DNA from: Agrocybe praecox
Taxonomy: Eukaryota; Basidiomycota; Agaricomycetes; Agaricales; Agrocybaceae
Reading direction: 5' to 3'
DNA: 64,000 nucleotides
Assembly (NCBI GenBank): GCA_964017145.1
Contig: OZ024841.1
Location: 4,216,001-4,280,000, forward strand
Shown: piece after piece, positions 12,801-21,678 of the stretch
Numbering within the stretch: position 1 is the first letter of the stretch
Layout: each line of letters starts with the position of its first letter
Position numbers and translations under genes: made by a program
The notes under the pieces: generated by a model
Seen by the model: the letters and a program-made list of their open reading frames with translations, nothing else
Told to the model about the DNA's origin: nothing
Databases searched by the model: none

Positions 12801-15800
12801 CGAAGGATCAGAAGGAGTGCTATTAAGAGTCGGAAAACAGAGAAACACTTGATCAGTAACAAAGAGCCGGAAGTCGAGGAGAATGCCACCCGAACGTACA
12901 AGGTACCAAAAGGACGAGCCTTGCCAGAAGGGTTGGGATCGCTCGGAGCACGCGCGTTGCACATAAAAGCCCATGTACTTTCGATAAACCTACCCGCAAT
13001 TCAAACTAGAATGGACTCTGGAGCGGACATTACCTTGATGTCTGAAGAGTATTACAAGTCTATCCCAGGCTTACCTCCTATCAAGGAAGGATTGAGGATG
13101 AAACTATACCATCTCACGGGTAACGCTAAAGTGCTTGGGTACATACGAACATCGCTATTTGCGCTCAGTGACGACGATACTGTCTTACAATTTGACTTAG
13201 AAGCCTATGTCGTGCGAGACATGCGAGTACCATTGCTAGTAGGCGAGGACTTTCAGACCACTTACGAATTGGGACTACAACGATACGCCTCTGGACATAG
13301 CGAAGTACTCGTAGGGCACGATGCTAAGTATAGCATTAAAGCCTCGTCGGCCCAAAGTGTGGATTTAGGTTTCGAAATAAGGCAGGCATTCGTCACACAG
13401 TCATTCGTTCGAGCGCGCGCTGCCGTTAGAGCTAAGACGAAGGCTCGTGGAGCTAATAAGGATTCTCCTGTGGTAGCTGACCAAGATGTCTGCATAACTG
13501 CGGGCTCGGTGCACAATGTAAAAGTCAACGCGGCCTTTGGATCTGCTAAGGAATGGATTATCGAAAAAATTCTAATCGGTACCGATACTACTGATGTGTT
13601 GGCAGCGCCCACTACTTGGGTCAATTCCAATTATCCCTATATTCCTATTGCAAATCCTAGTCCAAGGCCTATTTACATTCGTGCTGGAGACGTTGTAGGA
13701 TATCTGCTCGATCCGCTAGTGCTAGACTCACCAAAGGAAGAGACTTATCCGACGTACGCTATGGCAGCCGAGTCTATACGAACAGTGATAGCTGGGACTT
13801 TGAGAGATCAAGATCTAGGACAAGCTACTACAGCCAAGGACCCGAGTTCGGATAAATTGGATACCGATGAAAATTGGGGTCCAAAGACGACTGCTATTGC
13901 TCCAGAGACCGTTCAAGGAGATATATCTGAGCTCGTTAATCTAGGACCGGATATTCCTTCGGAGTATGCTTCGAAACTCGCGGATGTACTACGGAAAAAT
14001 GAGAAGGCGTTCGGAGTGGGTGGACGATTAGGGCATGTGGAAGCTAAAGTGGAGATCCCGCTCAAGGACAATGTTCAACCAATCTCGGTCCCGATGTATG
14101 GTGCGTCTCCTGCTAAGCGGGAGGTAATCGATAAACAAGTTAATGCCTGGTTTGAAGCGGGGGTTATTGAGCCCTCGGTGAGCCCTTGGGGATTTCCCGT
14201 GGTGGTCGTGTATCGAAATGGCAAGCCTCGCCTAGTAGTCGACTACCGTAAACTCAACTCGCAGACCATACCTGATGAGTTTCCCATACCTAGACAAACC
14301 GAGATTATCCAGGCGTTGTCCGGATCTCAAGTGTTGTCTTCGTTTGACGCCCTTTCAGGATTCACACAGCTCGAGATGGCCGAAAAGGACAAGGAAAAAA
14401 CAGCTTTCCGTTGCCATCTAGGACTGTGGCAATTTAAGAGAATGCCCTTCGGACTGCGTAATGGACCCTCCATTTTCCAGCGAATCATGCAGGGTGTCCT
14501 CTCCCCGTTTCTATGGATCTTTGCTCTGGTTTACATCGACGATATAGTCGTTTTCTCTAAGAATTGGGATGATCATTTAGTCCACCTCGATCGAGTACTA
14601 GGTGCTATATCCTCCGCCGGCATTACCCTCTCGCCTTCCAAGTGTTTTATTGGGTACTCTTCCATCCTCCTCCTAGGTCAGAAGGTTTCTCGTCTAGGTT
14701 TATCTACGCACGAAGAAAAAGTCGCCGCTATTCAAGAATTGTCTCGTCCGGTTAACGTTCACGATCTCCAAAAGTTCTTAGGCATGGTGGTGTATTTCTC
14801 TCAGTATATTCCTTTTTACTCGTTTATAGCTGCTCCTTTATTCGCTCTTCTCAAGAAAGGTGTGCGATGGCGTTGGACGGCAGAGCACGAAACAGCTTGG
14901 AACCAAGCTAAGGCAGCTCTGGCTTCCGCTCCAGTTCTAGGCCACCCAATTCAAGGTCAACCTTACCGTTTATACACCGACGCCTCGGACTATGCGTTGG
15001 GCGCTAGTCTACAACAGGTACAACCGATCCTCGTTGGTGACTTGAAGGGTACACCCGTGTATGAGCGACTTCGCAAAGCTTGGGAAGCCCGAGAGCACGT
15101 CCCCTCATTATTCTCAGTCTTGATCAAGGACGTTGTGGAACGTCCAACGGCAGACGACTGGGGACTAACTCTGGATGACACCATTGTTCATGTGGAGCGA
15201 GTTATCGCCTATTGGAGTCGATCGCTAAAACCTGCCGAACGCAATTATAGCGCCACGGAACGCGAAGCGTTGGGCGCTAAGGAAGCTCTCGTTAAATTTC
15301 AGCCCTTTATTGAGGGTGAAATCATCACCTTAATCACAGATCACGCTGCCCTACAATGGGCAAGGGTCTACGAGAATGCTAACCGGCGCCTGGCGGCGTG
15401 GGGGGCGGTCTTTGCAGCGTACCCCGGTCTTCGCATAGTCCATAGGCCCGGACGGGTACACTCGAACGTGGATCCTTTATCCCGTATGCCCAGAATTCCG
15501 CCGCACAGTTCGCCAGCTAGAGATGAAACCGTGACTATCGTGCAGGACGTGGAAAAACGAGCTCTAGCTCAACTAGCGGAAGATCGAGGCACGAATAGCC
15601 CCGCGGTGAAAGCTGCCTTTTCTGTATATTGGTGGGAAGATGTGATAGAGAAAAGCGCTTTTCCAGTTATGACCAGGAAGCAGAGGGCAGCTGAGCTGAG
15701 TGAACTTGTAATGACGGAAACTAAGCCGCTCGAAGTCGACGAAGTAGCAAATAAGGGGAAAACCGAGGAAAACAGTGAATTACCTTTTGACAACGAGGAT

Positions 15801-17408
15801 CACTGGACTTACCCCGTTGGAGTCAAGCCACAAATCGACAATTTAGAGGAGAACTGGAATAATAGAGCTCATTTGCTGGTAGCAATGAAACCATCCATAG
15901 TAAAACAATTCATTGAAGGTTACAAGGCGGATCCGTTCTTTGCTAAGCGATATGTGGACGAGAGGCCGAATCCGAATATTGTATTGACTCCCTCACATTT
16001 TCGGAAAGGAACTGATGGGTTATTATATTTCCTGGACGCCGATTGGAACGCGAAACTGTGTGTCCCTCGCTCCCAAGTTAACTACGTTCTTAAATGGATA
16101 CACGACTCTCCGTACGAAAGCGCGCACGCAGGATACAAACGATTTTCGGCCAGATTGCTAGAGGTTTTCTACTGGAATACTATGATGAAAGACGCCTCGG
16201 AATTTTGTTCTACGTGCGATGTATGTCAGAAGATTAAAACTGATCACAAGAAGAAATCGGGAGCCTTACGACCAGCTCACATACCTGCACGACCGTTTGC
16301 TACAGTGTCTCTAGATCTTATAACGGGCTTACCTGCTTCTGGTAAAGAAAAATATACAGCGGTGCTGGTAATAGTTGACAAACTTACCAAATTTGCCATC
16401 ATAATCCCTACTCACGACAACCTCAATCGCGAAGGTTTTGCAAAACTGTTCGTCGAAAGGGTGGCAAATATTTTTGGGTTGCCAGAGCGGATAATTGCAG
16501 ATCGAGATAAGCGCTGGGCCACCGACTTTTGGAAATCGGTAGTGGCTAATTACGGCGGCATAATGGCTTTATCGTCTTCTCATCACCCGCAAACGGATGG
16601 ACAAACAGAGGTGTTGAATGCTACTATAGAGCAAATGCTAAGAGCCTACGTAGCGGGTAAACGAAACAGCTGGTCCGAATGGTTGAGCGTGCTAACGTTC
16701 TCATACAATTCTTCGGTACACTCGTCGACCACCTATACGCCTAATTTCCTCCTAATGGGCTATAATCCGCGACTCTCAACGAGCGCCTTGATTAAAGAAA
16801 TGGATCCTACTTCGAGACCTTTCCTGCCAAGCCAGAAGGCGGAAGGATTCATACTTGCGATTGAGGAAGCACGGATCCTAGCTAGAAACTCTCTAGCCCT
16901 CGCCCAAGACAAGCAAGCTCGAGCCTATAATAAAGGAAGACGACCGGTGGATGAGATCAAAGTCGGGGATTTAGTGCTTATAAACCCGCATACTCTCAAA
17001 CTAGTAGAAACTGAAGGCACGGGGAAGAAGTTAGTTCAAAGAACTATCGGTCCCTTTGAAGTCTTAGAAAAGATCAACCCCGTCGTTTATCGTCTCCGAC
17101 TGCCGGATACCTACCCTATGCATCCCGTTTTCAATATAAGCCATCTCAAAAAATACCATACCTCGCCTAAGGAATTCGGAGAAAGAGAGACCTTACCCTC
17201 TACGCGCGAATTCCTAGCCACGCCCGAATACGAAGTCGAAGCCATACTAGGGCATAAGTTGACGAACAGAAAAGATGGTAACCGACGGATGTATCGAGTG
17301 CGTTGGGCGGGATATGGCCCCGCAGACGATTCCTGGATCTCCGAATACGACATACGCAACGCACCTGAACTCAAACGAGAATACCTTAAATTACACCGCC
17401 TCGCTTGA
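9822..17408 (+). CDS. Gag-Pol polyprotein of a Ty3/gypsy chromovirus
   Basis: A 2,528-aa single-frame polyprotein. Order by residue: a long N-terminal region; a Gly-rich stretch (about 559-610); retrotransposon Gag core (about 640-790, with WTGPAKLWWD near 678); one CCHC zinc knuckle at 901 (C-x2-C-x4-H-x4-C); aspartic protease DSGA at about 1065; reverse transcriptase with YIDD at 1571-1574; RNase H starting at TDAS (D1720). Integrase has an H2094/H2102/C2132/C2135 zinc site and catalytic D2165, D2227 and E2263, with exactly 35 residues between the last two. A C-terminal chromodomain (about 2468-2525) probably targets integration to marked chromatin. There is no frameshift between Gag and Pol. 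RNase H carries an insertion of about 60 residues (1731-1792) between its first two strands. All key residues are present, so the enzyme set looks functional. Confidence 0.96.
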   Translation: MANSRASNKGSVNGTTNSKGRTTMNSRLAAATANVTFANVPAIDPPKKPQGGRRRVTMEDEPADSQVVGPTFPTVAGAPVLDLAEPAAYSAGSEITGPPSSTDGSSIGGDESFRSASATPSLSSLFGNGSANGSDLTISATKPQWKEEYPRIFQDLPVGQDIPLYHEPMHASLAKYHAPYDPLVDPDPLEELGAKGGLLPDRPAEEAIMLRDVAMRWKYPHLACLWESLPQAVDSFVKSRMKTSELIAYDLPKDETYYALPKERLHEIGQIILALSQILDALAEYFYHGKRASFAVDTNYSLLRMLGWHANPMEIVLTYPILQRRCEIAVVHVVKYFNKLRSIFLDHNEAASEASYNSSNPSERSRIAKSSPRSVLARLSARDDYPRGFSREGLAARTALLEEYARKGNDPFPMSPYVYRAHVDSVTKEIPNEAPREYPPEDSISSFLTHRRTPTVNSNTVPMPESISTIPQRHAISSLPGIGRIDNPTSTGNTGGPLMTQRGVLPLPQNVRTTMAENWTSYQFKNTSGTNGSSGDSSTGGPNLPHGSGGNRGPPPGGPGGPGGGGGSGGPPGPPNGYWGGWPGYNLGRGGNGGGGGGGGGGGGGGGGGPIPPHDPRNPAVPPVDDEWQMNPKINISNLPAWNGKNETLIDYLSEMSGYARLGQKMRRGIGQLATFKWTGPAKLWWDTLPAPERAYLSQTWDYLVTGIREHFMNENWVRDRTKEFEEMKFRQRNHEGESPLQFIQRRIRYHQFLFADDSDGPLAVSRILRTQPTEWAHTLNAHSCETLFQLQAVAARMQQSLESHFLLNERLRNPHPRTFHYSKKKAMNSEKVNLEETSASESDEDEAPTAKEVHAANYKPRSKGPIKPRSSKFPEGKTIDGYSFSRDDSVVSAKLPNGTCFICTSPKHFFRDCPHYGRFEALRSANMLHVDWEPEQEAEWNREYLAMIVESNQTSVSSYNGIDNPEIVKEVHAVNLESSPINSADLTPTAVPRRIRRSAIKSRKTEKHLISNKEPEVEENATRTYKVPKGRALPEGLGSLGARALHIKAHVLSINLPAIQTRMDSGADITLMSEEYYKSIPGLPPIKEGLRMKLYHLTGNAKVLGYIRTSLFALSDDDTVLQFDLEAYVVRDMRVPLLVGEDFQTTYELGLQRYASGHSEVLVGHDAKYSIKASSAQSVDLGFEIRQAFVTQSFVRARAAVRAKTKARGANKDSPVVADQDVCITAGSVHNVKVNAAFGSAKEWIIEKILIGTDTTDVLAAPTTWVNSNYPYIPIANPSPRPIYIRAGDVVGYLLDPLVLDSPKEETYPTYAMAAESIRTVIAGTLRDQDLGQATTAKDPSSDKLDTDENWGPKTTAIAPETVQGDISELVNLGPDIPSEYASKLADVLRKNEKAFGVGGRLGHVEAKVEIPLKDNVQPISVPMYGASPAKREVIDKQVNAWFEAGVIEPSVSPWGFPVVVVYRNGKPRLVVDYRKLNSQTIPDEFPIPRQTEIIQALSGSQVLSSFDALSGFTQLEMAEKDKEKTAFRCHLGLWQFKRMPFGLRNGPSIFQRIMQGVLSPFLWIFALVYIDDIVVFSKNWDDHLVHLDRVLGAISSAGITLSPSKCFIGYSSILLLGQKVSRLGLSTHEEKVAAIQELSRPVNVHDLQKFLGMVVYFSQYIPFYSFIAAPLFALLKKGVRWRWTAEHETAWNQAKAALASAPVLGHPIQGQPYRLYTDASDYALGASLQQVQPILVGDLKGTPVYERLRKAWEAREHVPSLFSVLIKDVVERPTADDWGLTLDDTIVHVERVIAYWSRSLKPAERNYSATEREALGAKEALVKFQPFIEGEIITLITDHAALQWARVYENANRRLAAWGAVFAAYPGLRIVHRPGRVHSNVDPLSRMPRIPPHSSPARDETVTIVQDVEKRALAQLAEDRGTNSPAVKAAFSVYWWEDVIEKSAFPVMTRKQRAAELSELVMTETKPLEVDEVANKGKTEENSELPFDNEDHWTYPVGVKPQIDNLEENWNNRAHLLVAMKPSIVKQFIEGYKADPFFAKRYVDERPNPNIVLTPSHFRKGTDGLLYFLDADWNAKLCVPRSQVNYVLKWIHDSPYESAHAGYKRFSARLLEVFYWNTMMKDASEFCSTCDVCQKIKTDHKKKSGALRPAHIPARPFATVSLDLITGLPASGKEKYTAVLVIVDKLTKFAIIIPTHDNLNREGFAKLFVERVANIFGLPERIIADRDKRWATDFWKSVVANYGGIMALSSSHHPQTDGQTEVLNATIEQMLRAYVAGKRNSWSEWLSVLTFSYNSSVHSSTTYTPNFLLMGYNPRLSTSALIKEMDPTSRPFLPSQKAEGFILAIEEARILARNSLALAQDKQARAYNKGRRPVDEIKVGDLVLINPHTLKLVETEGTGKKLVQRTIGPFEVLEKINPVVYRLRLPDTYPMHPVFNISHLKKYHTSPKEFGERETLPSTREFLATPEYEVEAILGHKLTNRKDGNRRMYRVRWAGYGPADDSWISEYDIRNAPELKREYLKLHRLA

Positions 17409-17819
17409 ATTTTTAGATTCGCACAGCGAATATCTTTCTCATTCAATCACACCGTGCTCACCGACTTTCATTAACTTCTAAAATTCATTCCTAACTATAA
17501 TCAATATAAATAGAGTTGCCAACATATTAAGTAATAATATAGCTATAGATTAGATAATCGAATATCGCTTATGTCATGTGCCACGCGCGCCTCGGACAAA
17601 GTCGGCAATTATTGTTAGCTCCCAACCACCACCATCCACCTTCGCAAACAACGTCGGATAGCGCCTACCAGCTGCGTCTGCGTTGATTGCCCGAGGAAGC
17701 TGAGAAGCGCTACACTGCGATTACGCGTTAGTGTTATCAGTTCAAAAATCCTTCGGCTAGTCGAAAATCGATAGCTTTCGGATTCTCGAAGTTGAAGAAA
17801 CTGTGGTTAGGAGACGAGG
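17409..17819 (+). other. Spacer between Gag-Pol and ORF2
   Basis: 411 bp with no reading frame of note, AT-rich at first. ORF2 must be expressed across this gap by a spliced or separate RNA, or by reinitiation. I could not pick out a convincing promoter or splice acceptor. Confidence 0.5.
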
Positions 17820-20702
17820 ATGCGCCTCTACTCGACTGATCGGCTTGCTAGCTATGCGGGTTATGCTCTGAAGCCCGCCATACAAGATGCGATGTTGTTT
17901 CTGCTCCCTGCTTTCGTCATGATGTCCTCCCGACTCGTTACTGCCTTTCTAAGTTCTTGGGAATTATGGTCCCCGAATTCGAGCAAAATGGAATTCTATC
18001 CTGGAGTAAAGGATGGCGAAGCTGAATTGGGCCTCAAGTTGCCTCTAGGATCTCGACGTTACGATGGGCATCTTGGCCGATTCGATCCCACTGTATCCCC
18101 TCAGCACTACGAAGATGGACGACCATGGCTCGGATTTGTACTCGCCGAATCTGACGATAGTCGTCCCGAATACGCGTCCTTCCTGCGTGAATGGAGACCA
18201 GTGAGAGGAGGAAATGAAGGCCGACTGGACGAAGGACACCTAAGGCGACTGGAGGAGAGAGCAGTACACTTGTGCAACCGGATGGATAGCTGGGAAGAAA
18301 TGGCCGCCTCCCACCCTGATTATTGGCGCAACAGACCTGCGGGACCGAAATCGAGACATGTGCGAGAGCTACGAGGCCTGCTCTCATACGAGGATGCCAT
18401 TGACCGTTACGCCTACATCCAAAGGGGAATGAAACTCATGGCTGCGTGGTGCAGATTCGCGAACGCTGTGGTGGGTGACGAGCAAGGTTCTACTACTCCA
18501 CTTCTTGAAGTTCCCGCTGCCGACGAGCTTCTTATGGGAGTTTGGCTGAACGGGGTGGAAGAAAAGATAGGGCTCTGGTTAATGAAACACCGAGTACCTT
18601 GCTATATCATCCATGAAGTAGGATCGGTCGAGTCAAATGTTCACGCAATAGAACATAAGTCTAAATACCCTAACTTCGTAAACGACACCCGTACGGCTAG
18701 GATAGTGGGAAACTGTGGCGAGATAGATCAAATAGCTTTCTCCGCTGGTCACGACCTGTCGACTCTACAAACAGATCTAGGAATGATCGATTCAAGCAAA
18801 GTAGAAAGATATATGCATTCAGATCGTCTCCGATCCTCTCCCGTAGCCCAAGGTTGGGTCGAAGGAAAATACAAAGACCCCAGAGCGCCTATCAGACTCG
18901 AATCCCTGGCTCTGCACCCTCCCCCAGTAGTGATGGTGCAACGTGGTTTAGCTTGGAGCTCCTGGACAGAAGAGGCTGATTCAAATGGAAACTCCTACTT
19001 TCTGCGCAGAGGGAAGGGATACAGGGATGACTCTAACTATATCACCTACTACGATCGCATCAATGCTCGCAGGTTATATGTCGAAGGAGCTATTCCTGTC
19101 CCCACAGGTTACATGGCGAACACCTCGATTTTTGGGTTGCCAGCTCCTCGAGTAGGCTACTTTGAGCGAGTCAGCGGTAAGGATTTGATCCCTAGAGAAC
19201 CTTCGACCTGGGTATACTCTAGTGAAAGGCCATCACCTGGAGATGAGGGTCGAATGTATGAACCGCAAGAGTCGTCGGTTATGAACTCGAAGGAAATGGA
19301 TCTGCCGGAAGTGATATACAGTGACGAGGAGGAACCCATGGATGTACGCGGTCGTAGTTTCTCCCCGAGGCCCCAGAGGGAAAATTGGAGAACAGAAAAT
19401 CGTGCTGGAAGAAGGGATAACGAGGACGCAGCTAGCGTCAACAGCTACGTGGGAAGTATGACCAGTCAACCGAGTGAAGGGCCGCGATCATCTCCTCGTC
19501 GGATAAACCTCGACCCCAATCATAGAGAAGGGTATCGTTCTCGAGAAAGCCGTGATCTAAAAAGGGGCAAATGGGACGTCCTCCGGCGAACTCAAGCGGG
19601 GCCGAGTAATGGGCCGTTGCGACGGAACCCTCAAGGAACCACCCAACGTTGCCCTGAGAACCCCGACGCTAGACGATATAGGGATTCCCGTTCTCGCTCT
19701 CCTGTGAGACGTTCTATATCGAATAGCAGGGAACGTCGATCACGCTCTCCCCTTAGCCTGTACTCTCCCGCTCGTTCACCCTCTCGCTCGCCTATCCGCT
19801 CTTCATCTCGTTCCCGTCTTCGTTATTCTCCTCGTCCCATCTTCGAATCTCAGACTCGTACACGCTCACGGTCCCGCTCTCGTCCTCTTCCTCTTAAACG
19901 CCCTCGTTCGCCCGAAAGTCCTCGCGCTCGATCTGACATCTCATTCCTTTCCGTCACTCCGAATGTTCCAGCGCCATCGCAGATGTCCATACCTCGTACT
20001 CTAATCGAAAGATTAGGCACCCAATTGTCACTCGAGCGAGAAGTGTTGACCGATACGGTTGAAGACGCACAAAGTCTCGTTCGTTACGACCCCGCTTTAG
20101 CTGCCTCTAAAACAGGTGCCCAAGTAATATTGACAGGAGGCACCTCGCGTCTTCAAGAGATTTTTCCGACGCCTTCCGCTTCAACAGTACCTACCCTCTC
20201 GACGATCAACCGTTCTAGCACGACCCGGTTCCTGATCATTTGGAACCTACCCGTGTACAATACTTGGAAACAGGTCGTCGATTGGGTACAAGAGGTCCTT
20301 GCTCTTATGCCGGGCGTACGAGTAAGACGCCTCTTACGAACCAATGAAGCGGGGCAACAGGTCTTTTGGCTAGTATTCAATCGCGTTCGCCAAGCAGCAA
20401 CCTTCAGAGGTTTAATAGAAAATCGGCATCTCGAAAATGGACCTACCTTACGATGTGATTTCGTTTCTTCTGATGACTACAGTGCAGCGTCTGGCGGGAC
20501 GATTAACTCTTGGGACCCGGATAATGGGTACACGAACGGATTGACGGACTCTTCGGCCCTGACGACACGGGAATTCACTCGGGCTACACCTCGTTCTTTG
20601 GCTCAGCGGTTAGGAATAGAGTTAGACGAAGAACCTCCTCGACGCGCGAAGCGTGGACGACGTGGTCCGAAGCAAGACTCTGCGGACGGGGGGGCTCTGT
20701 GA
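17820..20702 (+). CDS. Second ORF of the chromovirus: large Arg/Ser-rich protein with an RRM-like segment, function unknown
   Basis: A 960-aa ORF on the same strand as Gag-Pol, in the position where env sits in retroviruses. I do not recognise a named family. The N-terminal 450 residues look globular, with one hydrophobic patch near residues 25-45 and a 'KHRVPCYIIHE' block near 260. A disordered acidic/basic stretch follows, then SR dipeptides (about 620-705) like those of splicing factors. About 85 residues from 803 resemble an RNA-recognition fold: an RNP2-like 'FLIIWNLP' and an RNP1-like 'QQVFWLVF' near 846. The tail is very basic, like a nuclear signal. Similar short motifs 'RTLIERLG' and 'RSLAQRLG' occur before and after the RRM-like part. 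It lacks the signal peptide plus membrane anchor expected of Env. The last Leu codon and the TGA come from the 3' LTR. An RNA-binding or nuclear role is inference. Confidence 0.85.
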   Translation: MRLYSTDRLASYAGYALKPAIQDAMLFLLPAFVMMSSRLVTAFLSSWELWSPNSSKMEFYPGVKDGEAELGLKLPLGSRRYDGHLGRFDPTVSPQHYEDGRPWLGFVLAESDDSRPEYASFLREWRPVRGGNEGRLDEGHLRRLEERAVHLCNRMDSWEEMAASHPDYWRNRPAGPKSRHVRELRGLLSYEDAIDRYAYIQRGMKLMAAWCRFANAVVGDEQGSTTPLLEVPAADELLMGVWLNGVEEKIGLWLMKHRVPCYIIHEVGSVESNVHAIEHKSKYPNFVNDTRTARIVGNCGEIDQIAFSAGHDLSTLQTDLGMIDSSKVERYMHSDRLRSSPVAQGWVEGKYKDPRAPIRLESLALHPPPVVMVQRGLAWSSWTEEADSNGNSYFLRRGKGYRDDSNYITYYDRINARRLYVEGAIPVPTGYMANTSIFGLPAPRVGYFERVSGKDLIPREPSTWVYSSERPSPGDEGRMYEPQESSVMNSKEMDLPEVIYSDEEEPMDVRGRSFSPRPQRENWRTENRAGRRDNEDAASVNSYVGSMTSQPSEGPRSSPRRINLDPNHREGYRSRESRDLKRGKWDVLRRTQAGPSNGPLRRNPQGTTQRCPENPDARRYRDSRSRSPVRRSISNSRERRSRSPLSLYSPARSPSRSPIRSSSRSRLRYSPRPIFESQTRTRSRSRSRPLPLKRPRSPESPRARSDISFLSVTPNVPAPSQMSIPRTLIERLGTQLSLEREVLTDTVEDAQSLVRYDPALAASKTGAQVILTGGTSRLQEIFPTPSASTVPTLSTINRSSTTRFLIIWNLPVYNTWKQVVDWVQEVLALMPGVRVRRLLRTNEAGQQVFWLVFNRVRQAATFRGLIENRHLENGPTLRCDFVSSDDYSAASGGTINSWDPDNGYTNGLTDSSALTTREFTRATPRSLAQRLGIELDEEPPRRAKRGRRGPKQDSADGGAL
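20684..20694 (+). other. Candidate polypurine tract
   Basis: GGACGGGGGGG lies three bases before the 3' LTR, where the plus-strand primer should be. It is coding sequence at the same time, within the last codons of ORF2. Confidence 0.5.
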
Positions 20703-21073
20703 CGATGTAGTATATCTTTGGGACATCCGCCGTATCTTGCTCGTCCCATTTTTACAGTCAATTAAACTTTATTTGCTTTTATCTTATTTATCTTGTCACG
20801 CGCATCCTATAATCGTAATAGTCACGTTATGTAATCTAGAATAGCTTCTGATGCTATTACTAATATAGGATATCCTTTTTTGCTGCATTACTGTCACCAT
20901 CTAAGGAAGGCTCGAGAGCCAGTCTCTACCCTCGCCGGCTGAGCACCCAGTCATCTGCTCCCCAACGATGGGAGACATCGCCTCTCGCCTAGAGTTACAA
21001 GGCAACACGCACACCCTTACCCCAACACCGGCAACTTCGACTCTACGAAGTCCCGCGACCGCGCAGCGTCACA
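20698..21073 (+). repeat. 3' long terminal repeat
   Basis: 376 bp, TGTGACG to CGTCACA, reading as identical to the 5' LTR. It supplies the ORF2 stop codon (20700-20702) and is followed directly by the TTTAC target duplication and the rest of the broken DUF5648 gene. Confidence 0.96.
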
Positions 21074-21678
21074 TTTACTCTTCGTCTTGCAATTTTCTTA
21101 ATCTTCTTCATTTCAATCGGATGGTCTAAGGAGAATACCACAGACGAGAACGTGCGCTCACTTTTATCTTAAAAGGTATCATAATCATTTGACACTCACA
21201 CTCCCCTTGGGTATAGCGCCGTTCGACGGATACGTGCGGAGACCCATGCCTATCGGACACATTTGTTCAGGGGTTCGGTCCTTCTCAAACAGCCCACCTC
21301 CTCAGCATGCGGTTTGCTTTCGTGGTCACAGCAACAGCAGGTCAGGACTGGCAGATTCAAGGTGAAATATTCCGAGCATGGCAGACCCAGCAACCTGGCA
21401 CAGTGCCTATCTACCGCCTCTTCAACCCAACGACGAACGACTTCATTTCTCTGATCTCGGTAGATGGCATCACTCCTCCATCTGCGTCTGGGTTTCAATT
21501 AAGAGAAATTTTTGCCTATGTCTATCCTACCCAAGTTTGTGGAAGTGTTCCCCTATTTTCCCTTTTCCAGGTTGTAGTGGGGGATCATTGGTATACGACC
21601 GTCGCCAGTGAGAGAATAGCCCTCCTTAATACAGGCTGGCTTGACGCGGGTACTTCTGCGTTTGTTTTACCAATATAA
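21074..21678 (+). pseudogene. DUF5648 secreted-protein gene, beheaded by the chromovirus
   Basis: This is the main part of the gene whose ATG and TATA box are at 8552-8639. The remaining signal-peptide exon runs from the TTTAC duplication to 21151 (hydrophobic core AIFLIFFISI), intron 21152-21216, second exon 21217-21678. The second exon starts with a Cys-Gly-Asp-Pro block and contains the DUF5648 pattern: GEIFRAW, FNPTTNDF, YPTQVCGSVPLF, DHWYTT, ASER. The family's function is unknown. No in-frame ATG occurs between the LTR stop codon at 20990 and codon 2, so the secreted form cannot be made. A Met at 21307 could start a protein lacking the signal peptide. Apart from the insertion the frame is undamaged, so the loss is recent. 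Confidence 0.88.

Larger units (their letters stand above)
8640..21073 (+). mobile_element. Full-length Ty3/gypsy chromovirus (Metaviridae-type) with an extra 3' ORF
   Basis: A complete LTR retrotransposon of 12,434 bp. The LTRs (8640-9015 and 20698-21073) have the same length and read as identical; each begins TGTGACG and ends CGTCACA. Flanking TTTAC repeats (8635-8639 and 21074-21078) form a perfect 5-bp target duplication. Order: LTR, candidate primer-binding site, leader with a 350-bp tandem repeat, single-frame Gag-Pol ending in a chromodomain, 411-bp spacer, 960-aa ORF2, G-rich tract, LTR. Both ORFs are open, so the insertion looks very young and possibly active. The element is long for a Ty3-type element, mainly because of the large Gag and ORF2. 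It disrupts a DUF5648 gene. Confidence 0.96.

Noticed and set aside
17820..20702. ORF2 as a retroviral envelope gene
   Set aside because: No second membrane segment, no cleavage or fusion region, and an SR-rich plus RRM-like C-terminal half. Only its position is env-like.
21307..21678. A complete short gene starting at the Met at 21307
   Set aside because: Sequence before it matches the family's signal exon, intron and Cys-Gly-Asp-Pro start in frame, so this Met is internal. The real ATG is across the retroelement at 8632.
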